Shown here in pieces: positions 15,707 to 22,123 of a stretch of DNA of 23,132 nt. The notes under the pieces are model-generated. The model was not told the origin of the DNA. It searched no databases and saw only the letters and a program-made list of their open reading frames with translations. The translations under genes and the position numbers were made by a program. The stretch lies in contig CALGGJ010000102.1 in the NCBI GenBank assembly GCA_937915745.1, forward strand, positions 1-23,132, given 5' to 3'. The stretch is from an uncultured Prevotellaceae bacterium (GTDB taxonomy: Bacteria > Bacteroidota > Bacteroidia > Bacteroidales > Bacteroidaceae). Positions within the stretch are counted from its first letter, which is position 1; each line of letters starts with the position of its first letter.

Positions 15707-16092
15707 AGGCTGAGTATTTTTTGTGCAAAGACTGCGGCGTTCTTGGCTCCGTCGATTGCCATGGTGGCTACAGGCACTCCCGGCGGCATCTGTACGATGG
15801 CCAGAAGGGCGTCGATGCCTTGCAGGGCACCCGACTTGATTGGTACGCCTATGACCGGCAAGGTTGTATATGAGGCAATGACTCCGGGCAGGGCCGCTGC
15901 CATGCCTGCTCCCGCTATTATCACTCTCACGCCACGTGCCTTGGCTCCCTGAGCATATTCGGCCACTTGGGTTGGATTGCGATGGGCCGACATCACATTC
16001 ACTTCGTAGGCTATGCCCTGCTCGTCGAGGTAGGCAGCGGCTTTCTCCATTACTGGCATGTCTGACTGACTGCCCATGATGATTGATACCAT
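15688..16092 (-). CDS. purE: N5-carboxyaminoimidazole ribonucleotide mutase, short
   Basis: Catalyses the N5-CAIR to CAIR carboxyl shift in purine synthesis. Motifs are MGSQSD (6-11), SAHR (35-38, with the active-site His37), GAGMAAALPG (61-70) and the VPIKSGALQGIDALLAIVQMPPGVPVAT block. The protein is 134 aa, whereas class I PurE is usually ~160-170 aa; it ends after FAQKILSLCDAKQ, missing the last helix and tail. The end overlaps ispG by 19 nt, so the shortening may have come with fusion of the two reading frames. The purE-ispG order is typical of Bacteroidetes. The ATG is preceded by an A-rich leader identical over 19 nt (with the ATG) to that of dut. Confidence 0.93.
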   Translation of the reverse strand: MVSIIMGSQSDMPVMEKAAAYLDEQGIAYEVNVMSAHRNPTQVAEYAQGAKARGVRVIIAGAGMAAALPGVIASYTTLPVIGVPIKSGALQGIDALLAIVQMPPGVPVATMAIDGAKNAAVFAQKILSLCDAKQ

Positions 16093-16152
16093 AGTTTTTT
16101 ATTGTTTTAGACCCGGTTTGGTTTGGTCCGGTTTGTTTTTTCCTATTTCGAA

Positions 16153-16365
16153 GTCATACCGACGGAGGTATGACAGAAGGGAATGGAAGGGAATGGAAAG
16201 GAACGTTAAAAGGATAGGAAGGGACGTTACTTATAGGGTATTTACAAAACACTCGTCCCTTTAACTCCCCTTTAACTCCCCTTTAACTCCCCTTTAACTC
16301 CCCTTTAACTCCCCTTCAGAGCCTAACATCAGATACACTCCTTCGCTTCGCTCCGTCGGTATGAC
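16153..16365. repeat. Dispersed intergenic repeat element, copy A
   Basis: An element of ~213 bp between purE and the PAP2 gene, closely matching copy B at 19431-19627. It is bounded by a perfect 15-bp inverted pair, GTCATACCGACGGAG (16153-16167) and its complement (16351-16365). Inside are an 8-bp hairpin GTCATACC/GGTATGAC (16153-16174), a second stem AAGGGACG/CGTCCCTT (16219-16226 and 16254-16261), and the 11-bp array at 16260-16314. No open reading frame of its own and no target-site duplication are evident. It resembles a MITE or a REP-like element. Confidence 0.8.
16260..16314. repeat. Five-copy 11-bp array, G-quadruplex motif on minus strand
   Basis: Five perfect copies of TTTAACTCCCC. 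On the minus strand they give five G4 runs separated by the 7-nt loop AGTTAAA, meeting the usual G-quadruplex pattern. Copy B of the element has only two degenerate units here. Confidence 0.9.
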
Positions 16366-16428
16366 AGGGCGGGAAGATTGATGGATACACTCCTTCGCTT
16401 CGCTCCGTCGGTATGACAGGGCGGGAAG
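16332..16428. repeat. 45-bp direct repeat, period 52
   Basis: Identical 45-bp copies at 16332-16376 and 16384-16428 contain the end motif CTCCGTCGGTATGAC of the dispersed element, showing that the right end of copy A is duplicated. From here to the PAP2 stop at 16474 only an 8-base T-run (~16448) is notable. Confidence 0.88.
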
Positions 16429-16473
16429 GTTGCTGGATGGGCAGCAGTTTTTTTTGCATGGCACAAACATTTC

Positions 16474-17097
16474 TTAAATCCACACAAACAGGATGAATGT
16501 GAGAGCACACACCATGCCGATGATGAACCCCACGACAACCTGTGCCAGTGTGTGCTGTCGCAATATCATGCGACAGGTGCCCATGATGCCCGACAGTATG
16601 AGTATGCCGCACATGGGCATGAGTGGATTGAAGAAAAACAGATAGCTGAAGGCTATGACCGTGCCAAAGAGTCCGCCCATACCGGCCATGTGTGTACTTA
16701 CTTTCCACCATGCATTGACCAGGGCACACACCAGCGATACCATGAGCATTGCTATAATCATGCCTCGCACAAACAGGGCCGTGTTTATCTGCATGAAGAT
16801 GAGAACACAGGCTATGTAGCTGGCAATGGTGATGAAATATGGCATGTGCCGGTGTTGTCGGTGGCTGAGCTGGTGGTGTGTCCACTTGTTCAGTCGTCGG
16901 AATATCTCGATGGTGATGCGTGGCAGCACTATGGTAAACATGAGTACCACGGCGAGGATGAATGCCTTGTAGCCCCATGGCCACAGTCGCAGGTAGCTGT
17001 ATGCGAACAGCCACAAGAATGCCCACATAGGGGCATAAAACGGTGAGAATACAGCCGAATATATGTGTGCAAACTTTATGATGTACTTCGATTCCAT
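16474..17097 (-). CDS. PAP2-like integral membrane protein
   Basis: Multi-pass membrane protein of 207 aa related to type 2 phosphatidic acid phosphatases, which remove phosphate from lipid phosphates such as undecaprenyl or PGP species. Six or so hydrophobic segments are visible. Motif 2 reads KVSTHMAGMGG (H136) in place of PSGH. Motif 3 reads CRMILRQHTLAQ, keeping Arg176 and the nucleophile His182 but with Gln186 where the canonical SR-x5-H-x3-D has Asp. The first motif (KxxxxxxRP) is not recognisable. Activity is therefore uncertain. It starts 24 nt after rpoN and is likely cotranscribed with it. Confidence 0.75.
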   Translation of the reverse strand: MESKYIIKFAHIYSAVFSPFYAPMWAFLWLFAYSYLRLWPWGYKAFILAVVLMFTIVLPRITIEIFRRLNKWTHHQLSHRQHRHMPYFITIASYIACVLIFMQINTALFVRGMIIAMLMVSLVCALVNAWWKVSTHMAGMGGLFGTVIAFSYLFFFNPLMPMCGILILSGIMGTCRMILRQHTLAQVVVGFIIGMVCALTFILFVWI

Positions 17098-17121
17098 TGT
17101 ACAGTGACGATGACTTGATGA

Positions 17122-18618
17122 TTATCCCTGTCGGCGGCCGCCGGCAGGCGGAATGCCCATCTCGCCTCGGTATTTGGCTACGGTACGCCGGCTGATGTTA
17201 TGTCCGTGCTCGCGCAGCAGTGCCGTGAGTGCCTGGTCGGAGTATGGCGTCGTCTTGTCTTCCGCATCTATTAACCCACTTAAAGCCTGCTTCACCTCCT
17301 GATGGCTCAGGGCCTCACCGTCGGCATTGGTGCGCGAACGCAAGAAGAAGAAATCGAGCGGGTAGAGCCTGCCATCTACAAGGGCATACTTGTCCTTCCT
17401 CACTCTCGACACGGTAGAGATGTCGATATGTGCCAACGCTGCCACATCGGTCAGGCGCATGGGGTGCAGCCTGCTGTCGTCGGCGGTAAGGATGAAGTCG
17501 CGTTGCAGGCTGACGATGGCCCGCATGGTCTGCATGAGGGTGTGCCGCCTCTGGCGCACCGACTCAATAAACATTCTGGCACTCTCCACCTTCATGCGTG
17601 TGTATTCAAATGCCTCGAGTGCGGCCCTACTGAGTTTCGTGCCTGCCTTCTGATATTGTTTCAGCTGTTCTGAGTAGTCGCGCGACACACGTAGTTCGGG
17701 CACTTCGCCGTGGTTGAGGTCTATACTGATATCGCCATCGGGCGAGGTTTCGATGATGAAGTCGGGTACGATGGCTTGATAGCCCATATCGGCCGACTCG
17801 CTCAGGGCCAGTCCCGGACGCGGATTGAGATGTGCAATCGCCTCGAATGCCTTCTTCACCCTGTCGGTATCGGTATTCAGCTCCGAAGCCACAGATGCTG
17901 TGTCTTGTCGTCGGAATTTGTCGAAGCAGTTGGTTATGATGTCATGTTCAAGACCGAGCAAGTCGTGACGTGCCGGGTTGTGGTCGGCATCGGCCATCTG
18001 ACGGCTTATCTGTATCAGCAGGCATTCCTGCAGGTTGCGTGCACCGATGCCGGCCGGCTCAAACTTCTGCAGGGTGGCGACGGCCTGTTCTATCTCGCTG
18101 TTGGTGACATCGGTGTCGAACTTAAAAAGCAAGTCGTCGGATATGCCGTCGATGCTGCGGTCGATAAACCCGTTTTGGTCGAGCGAGCCTATCAGCACCT
18201 CTATTATCGTGCGTTGGGTCGGACTGACGTCGAAGTCGTTGATTTGGCTGTACAGATATTCGAGAAACGATTTTGTATCGCCGACAGGACGTTCGTCGTC
18301 GATGCTGCTGGCGGTGTTCGAGGTATATACAGGTATGTCTTCGTCGTCGTAAAGTGCCGACAGCTCTTCGTCCCCGTCACGGTTATCGTTATCGTTAAGG
18401 TTATCGTTTTCGTTAAGGTTATCGTCATCCTCCTGCGTTGCAGCCTCGTTGTCACGACCCTCCTCCAGCGCTATGTTGTCGAGCAGTTCAGCCTTCACAC
18501 GGTCTTCGAGCTCAACGATTGGAAGTTCGATGAGTCGTGCACTGAGCAGTTGCTGCGGTGTGAGTTTCTGCAGTTGCCGCTCCGTTTGCTGTTGTATCTG
18601 AACCTGCCCGTTTGTCAT
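17122..18618 (-). CDS. rpoN: RNA polymerase sigma-54 factor
   Basis: Alternative sigma factor that needs AAA+ activators to open promoters of the -24/-12 type. The 498-aa protein has the Gln/Leu-rich activator-interacting region I (QQQTERQLQKLTPQQLLSARLIELP), an acidic Asp/Asn-rich region II (~60-95), the core-binding region (FLEYLYSQINDFDVSPTQRTIIEVLIGSLDQNGFID), a helix-turn-helix (LTDVAALAHIDISTVSRVRKDKYA), and the RpoN box SRRTVAKYR (~476-484), which reads the -24 element. The start codon overlaps the upstream peptidase stop as ATGA, implying translational coupling. Confidence 0.96.
   Translation of the reverse strand: MTNGQVQIQQQTERQLQKLTPQQLLSARLIELPIVELEDRVKAELLDNIALEEGRDNEAATQEDDDNLNENDNLNDNDNRDGDEELSALYDDEDIPVYTSNTASSIDDERPVGDTKSFLEYLYSQINDFDVSPTQRTIIEVLIGSLDQNGFIDRSIDGISDDLLFKFDTDVTNSEIEQAVATLQKFEPAGIGARNLQECLLIQISRQMADADHNPARHDLLGLEHDIITNCFDKFRRQDTASVASELNTDTDRVKKAFEAIAHLNPRPGLALSESADMGYQAIVPDFIIETSPDGDISIDLNHGEVPELRVSRDYSEQLKQYQKAGTKLSRAALEAFEYTRMKVESARMFIESVRQRRHTLMQTMRAIVSLQRDFILTADDSRLHPMRLTDVAALAHIDISTVSRVRKDKYALVDGRLYPLDFFFLRSRTNADGEALSHQEVKQALSGLIDAEDKTTPYSDQALTALLREHGHNISRRTVAKYRGEMGIPPAGGRRQG
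18381..18428 (-). repeat. 18-bp in-frame repeat in rpoN acidic linker
   Basis: Units at 18381-18398 and 18399-18416 plus a partial third encode the NLNENDNLNDNDN stretch of region II. The unit keeps the frame, so the linker length could vary between strains. Confidence 0.85.
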
Positions 18619-19349
18619 CGGCGGCGGTCGTTAAGTATCATGATGTAATACACCAGTGTAGCCAACGAGCTCAGCGCAGCCACGATGTAAGTGTAGGCCG
18701 CTGCTCTCAGCGCACTCACTGCGTTGTCGTGGGTCGCAGCGTCGGTCAGTCCGCGCGAGTCGAGCCACTGCACAGCCCTGCGGCTGGCATCGATTTCGAC
18801 AGGTAGTGTGATGAACGAGAATAGTGTTGTCAGGGCAAACAGCGCCACCCCGACGGTCAGTATGGTCGTGTTGCCCGAGTATGACATCACCAACATTCCT
18901 CCGAGCAGCACCCATGTCATCCATTTCGAAGCGAAACTGACCACCGGCACAAGTCTGGAGCGCATGGTAAGTGGGCCGTAAGACACGGCATGTTGCACGG
19001 CATGTCCACACTCGTGAGCCGCCACGGCCGCTGCCATGATGCTGTTGCTGGCATATACGCCCTCGCTCAGGTTCAGCGTCTTATCCACAGGGTTGTAGTG
19101 GTCGGTAAGTTGTCCGGACACACTTTGCACCCTCACGTCGTGTATGCCAAAGTCGGCCAGCATCAGTTCGGCCGTCTCCTTGCCTGTAAGACCTTTGTAC
19201 GAGCGTATCTTCGAATATTTCTTGAATTTGCTCTGAAGGTTCATCTGCACCAACCAGCTTATAACTGCTATGCCGATGAAGATTATCCAATATATTGCAC
19301 TGTAAGACAGTCCGCCTGTCATACTGTCGGTTGTCAGATATTCGTTCAT
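18615..19349 (-). CDS. YugP-type neutral zinc metallopeptidase, membrane-bound
   Basis: Membrane-anchored metallopeptidase of 244 aa in the YugP/PF04298 family. One transmembrane segment lies at ~18-36 (YWIIFIGIAVISWLVQM), the zinc site AHECGHAVQH (H112, E113, H116) at ~111-120, and further hydrophobic segments at ~138-185 and ~218-238. Substrates are unknown. It is the first gene of the peptidase-rpoN-PAP2 series and overlaps rpoN by 4 nt. Upstream there is no TAnnTTTG box; only a small hairpin ATAAGT/ACTTAT (19402-19418) is seen. Confidence 0.88.
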   Translation of the reverse strand: MNEYLTTDSMTGGLSYSAIYWIIFIGIAVISWLVQMNLQSKFKKYSKIRSYKGLTGKETAELMLADFGIHDVRVQSVSGQLTDHYNPVDKTLNLSEGVYASNSIMAAAVAAHECGHAVQHAVSYGPLTMRSRLVPVVSFASKWMTWVLLGGMLVMSYSGNTTILTVGVALFALTTLFSFITLPVEIDASRRAVQWLDSRGLTDAATHDNAVSALRAAAYTYIVAALSSLATLVYYIMILNDRRR

Positions 19350-19430
19350 GTTCGGATAAATTTCAGATGTTGTTGCACATAATCATACATTATTCGTATG
19401 TATAAGTTTCGTACTTATGAGTTACATATC

Positions 19431-19627
19431 AGATACACTCCTGCGCTTCGCTCCGTCGGTATGACGGAGCAGAAGGGAATGGAAGAGAATGGAAAGGAAG
19501 TTAAAAGGATAGGAAGGGACGTTACTTATAGGGTGTTTACAAAACACTCGTCCCTTTAACTTCTCTTTAACTACCCTTCAGAGCCTAATATCAGATACAC
19601 TCCTGCGCTCCGCTCCGTCGGTATGAC
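19431..19627. repeat. Dispersed intergenic repeat element, copy B
   Basis: Second copy of the element at 16153-16365, nearly identical across the core from AGAAGGGAATGG to AGATACACTCC. The motif CTCCGTCGGTATGAC appears at both ends as a direct repeat (19451-19465 and 19613-19627), unlike the inverted arrangement of copy A. Its left motif forms an 8-bp hairpin GCTCCGTC/GACGGAGC (19450-19470). The central stem AAGGGACG/CGTCCCTT (19514-19521, 19549-19556) encloses a further GTGTTT/AAACAC stem (19533-19547). The 11-bp array is reduced to two diverged units. Confidence 0.8.
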
Positions 19628-19664
19628 TTCAATGAAATGTCGTAATATACATAAACCTGTGCTG

Positions 19665-19718
19665 TTTTGCAGGGATCCTCCGTCTGTCTGCCGACGGGAA
19701 GGCCCTGTCTATGCAAAA
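19665..19718. other. Imperfect nested hairpin
   Basis: TTTTGCA (19665-19671) pairs with TGCAAAA (19712-19718), GGG (19672-19674) with CCC (19703-19705), and CCGTC (19680-19684) with GACGG (19693-19697), with a bulge. There is no T-run after either end, so it is not a typical terminator. Function is unknown. Confidence 0.45.
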
Positions 19719-19764
19719 GAACTTGTAAATGGTGATTTATCATTTGTATATTGCAAGTATGATT

Positions 19765-19890
19765 GTGACTGCACACTCGCGGGTCTGTGACTGCGCACTC
19801 GTGGGCTTGTGACTGCGCACTCGCGGGTCTGTGACTGCGCACTCGTGGGCCTGTGACTGCGCGCTCGCGGGTCTGTGAGTGCGCGCTCAC
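19765..19890. repeat. 22-bp minisatellite, six copies
   Basis: Units begin GTGACTGCGCACTCG at 19765, 19787, 19809, 19831 and 19853, with a diverged sixth at 19875. Units alternate between CGCGGGTCT and CGTGGGCYT endings, a 44-bp higher-order period. The last unit forms a TGTGAG/CTCACA hairpin (19874-19891). It lies 18 nt past the 5'-nucleotidase stop. There are no unique spacers, so it is not a CRISPR array. Confidence 0.9.
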
Positions 19891-19908
19891 AGCAGAACGG
19901 CTCCACAA

Positions 19909-21477
19909 TCACTCCACGATGGTGATGCGTCCCTGTGGCTTGGAGTACTCGGTGCCGATGTGTCCCCCGAGTTTTTCGGATACATATCGGATGAGGCATT
20001 CGCTGTATGCAGCTACGTTCGACTTCAGCATCCTGTTGTTCTTCAGCAATCCGAAGAAGCCGCCGCCGGTCACACAGTAGTCGATGGTGGCCAGTGTATA
20101 GACCTGGTCGGGCTGTACGGGTTGGTATTGACTGGTGGCAGGGTCGAGCACAGTGAGGTCGGCGATGGTGTGTGTGGCTGTATGTACAGTGAAGCGTATC
20201 CCCGACACCTGTGGGAAGTCACCGTTTTCGCGTGGTGTGTCGTATGTGCCCCGAGTGAGCAGTTCGGTGAGTTGCCGTCCTGTGATTTCGACCACGCAGA
20301 TGTTGTTGTCGAATGGCAGCAGGCTCACCATGTCGCCGTAGGTGAGCTGTCCTGCAGGCAGGTTGGTACGTATTCCGCCACCATTGCTCAGCGCTATCTG
20401 CGCTCCTGTGACATAGCGGTAGGCATCGGCCACGATATCACCGGCATTGGTCTCGGCAAAACGTACTTCCTGCCGGCCGTTGGCATCGAGTATGGTGAGC
20501 GGTGTTTCGCTTTGGCAAATCACCCTGTTGGTTATCTGCCTGAGTTCGTTCTTTATGCTATCGGTAGTGTGTTTCACACGGCTGTTGGCCTCTGTAAGCT
20601 GGCCGACAGGTATGAGTTGTGTGGATATGTGTCCATCGGGGGTGATTAGCAGTTTTCCTATGTTTACGAACTTCGTTCCCGTCTCGCTCACCGGAACCGG
20701 ACGCCCGTCGCGGTTGGCTACCAGTTCGCACGGAATGGTGGAATGTGTATGTCCGTCGAGCAACACATCGATGCCGTTGGTGGCACCAATCACCGTATGC
20801 GAGCTGACATGCAGCGGGTTGTCGGCCTCGCCCAGATGTGACAAGACGACTACATAATCCACTCCCTCGCTGCGCAACTGATCGACCGACTGCTGCACGA
20901 GACTGTTCAGTTCGGCTGGTTTCAGTTCGTACAGCTGATTGCCTGCATCGTCGAAAAACGCATATTGCTCGGTGTTGATTGTGGTGGGTGTCACGGCTCC
21001 CACGAATCCGATTTTGCGGTTGCCGTATTGTTTCACGACCGAAGGCAGGAACACACGCCGTCCGGTCTTGGTGTCGTAGAGGTTGACACATGTCACCGGT
21101 GCCGACAGCCGGTCCATGAGTTCGAGCATACGTGGTGTCTTGTAGTCGAACTCGTGATTGCCGAGGGTCACTGCATCGTACCCCACCGAGTTCATGATAT
21201 CGACGATGTATCCGCCCTTCGACACCGCCCCTGCCGCGGCACCTTGCAGATAGTCGCCATTTGAGACGACAGCCACGTAGGCCGTATCGGCTATTGCATC
21301 GCGCAATCCGGCCAGCAGCGCATATCCGTCGATGGCGCAATGCACATCGTTTTCGTAGAGTACCACAATGCTGCGGTCGGCTTTCCTGCCCACCTGCGAC
21401 ACCGACTTGCATCCCATAAACACCAGCACCAGCAGCATAGCGGCAGCCGATGCACAAACGAACCTGTCAGTCTTCAT
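19909..21477 (-). CDS. 5'-nucleotidase/UshA-type metallophosphoesterase lipoprotein
   Basis: Predicted envelope lipoprotein of 522 aa that hydrolyses nucleotides or related phosphoesters outside the inner membrane. The signal peptide ends in lipobox FMGC (Cys23). The N-terminal metallophosphoesterase domain shows YENDVH (43-46 region), NGDYLQG (74-79), GNHEFD (106-111), VVLSHLGEADN and LLDGHTH. The C-terminal nucleotide-binding domain is also present in the same chain (ETNAGDIVADAYR, SNGGGIRTNLPAGQLTYGDMVSLLPFDNN), so it is a full-length two-domain enzyme. Its start overlaps the DUF6359 gene by 11 nt, implying cotranscription. The exact substrate cannot be set by sequence. Confidence 0.9.
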   Translation of the reverse strand: MKTDRFVCASAAAMLLVLVFMGCKSVSQVGRKADRSIVVLYENDVHCAIDGYALLAGLRDAIADTAYVAVVSNGDYLQGAAAGAVSKGGYIVDIMNSVGYDAVTLGNHEFDYKTPRMLELMDRLSAPVTCVNLYDTKTGRRVFLPSVVKQYGNRKIGFVGAVTPTTINTEQYAFFDDAGNQLYELKPAELNSLVQQSVDQLRSEGVDYVVVLSHLGEADNPLHVSSHTVIGATNGIDVLLDGHTHSTIPCELVANRDGRPVPVSETGTKFVNIGKLLITPDGHISTQLIPVGQLTEANSRVKHTTDSIKNELRQITNRVICQSETPLTILDANGRQEVRFAETNAGDIVADAYRYVTGAQIALSNGGGIRTNLPAGQLTYGDMVSLLPFDNNICVVEITGRQLTELLTRGTYDTPRENGDFPQVSGIRFTVHTATHTIADLTVLDPATSQYQPVQPDQVYTLATIDYCVTGGGFFGLLKNNRMLKSNVAAYSECLIRYVSEKLGGHIGTEYSKPQGRITIVE

Positions 21478-22021
21478 ATATGTAGTCTATTGTATTTTTC
21501 ATTCCTATCGTACTCATGTAGGAGCAGATCCTGCCCTTCACCGCCACACGTCGGCCAAGCACCCACGGGTTGTAACACAGGTTGAGTGCTTGTCGTACCT
21601 CCACATACGAGCTGGCAGTGGCCAGCTGCACCGGCACCGTCCGTTCGGGGTCATCCTCATCGGGGTCGTCGGCCAACACTATGTTAGACTCCACCCCACC
21701 CGCATCAAACACCACATTACTGAAATTGGTTCCTTGCACATATCCAACGACATAACCCACAACCCACTTTCCGTCGAGCTCAACACCGGTGCTGCGCACA
21801 TAAAGCCCGAGACTGCCGACAGCGAGGTCGCCGACAGTATATGGGCTGGCAGCCGACCCATAGCGCTCGCCAGAGTGACGAACCACCGTATCGGCGACAA
21901 CCAAGGTGACATCAGACGGAGCCGGCCCATCGTCGTCGGCCACACCGGCCTTCTCACATCCACACACAACAAGCAAAGTGGAGATTACAAAAAGCAATAT
22001 ATAACGGTCTGTAGCGCTCAT
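21467..22021 (-). CDS. DUF6359 (OB-fold-like) lipoprotein
   Basis: Predicted lipoprotein of 184 aa with an N-terminal signal (ILLFVISTLLVVCGC; lipidated Cys20 or Cys22). The body matches the DUF6359 pattern: SPYTVGDLAVG, WVVGYVVGYVQGTNFSNVVFDAG, SNIVLADDPDEDDPERTVPVQLA, VRQALNLCYNPWVLGRRVAVKGRI and a closing KNTIDYIY. The family is found in Bacteroidetes surface proteins and is thought to be OB-fold-like; its role is unknown. A -7 box (TATCTTTGC) ends only 7 nt before the ATG, implying an almost leaderless mRNA. It overlaps the 5'-nucleotidase gene by 11 nt, so the two may work together at the cell surface. Confidence 0.8.
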   Translation of the reverse strand: MSATDRYILLFVISTLLVVCGCEKAGVADDDGPAPSDVTLVVADTVVRHSGERYGSAASPYTVGDLAVGSLGLYVRSTGVELDGKWVVGYVVGYVQGTNFSNVVFDAGGVESNIVLADDPDEDDPERTVPVQLATASSYVEVRQALNLCYNPWVLGRRVAVKGRICSYMSTIGMKNTIDYIYED

Positions 22022-22028
22022 TTTTTTT

Positions 22029-22037
22029 GCAAAGATA
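22029..22037 (-). promoter_or_regulatory. Bacteroidetes -7 promoter box of DUF6359/5'-nucleotidase
   Basis: Minus strand TATCTTTGC fits TAnnTTTGC. It ends 7 nt from the ATG at 22021, so transcription should begin within a few bases of the start codon. Confidence 0.65.
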
Positions 22038-22081
22038 TGAAATAATTATCATTCGGTGGTTGTAGTTTGTCGATTATTTTC

Positions 22082-22090
22082 TACCTTTGC
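22082..22090 (+). promoter_or_regulatory. Bacteroidetes -7 promoter box of fba
   Basis: TACCTTTGC with GTTG at 22059-22062 placed 19 nt upstream as a -33 element. The leader to the ATG at 22124 is ~27 nt and A/T-rich. Confidence 0.75.
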
Positions 22091-22123
22091 GTCAACTAAG
22101 CAGATTATTAATCAAAATAAATT

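Noticed and set aside
15236..15952. 238-aa open frame on + strand opposite ispG and purE
   Set aside because: Both opposite genes are certain; the frame spans their junction and shows no family features.
16153..16428. Complete insertion sequence
   Set aside because: Inverted ends exist, but there is no transposase and no evident target duplication.
16316..17026. 236-aa minus-strand frame through the repeats into the PAP2 gene
   Set aside because: Its C-terminus is translated intergenic repeat and the rest is His/Pro-rich out-of-frame PAP2 sequence.
17710..18648. 312-aa open frame on + strand antisense to rpoN
   Set aside because: It lies fully opposite a well-supported rpoN, has no recognisable domain, and is Val/Cys/Arg-rich as expected from antisense of this codon usage.
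19765..19890. CRISPR array
   Set aside because: Units abut one another with no unique spacers and no cas genes are present.
19591..19999. Two minus-strand frames over the minisatellite
   Set aside because: The protein is a translation of the 22-bp repeat and has no start signal or homologous domain.
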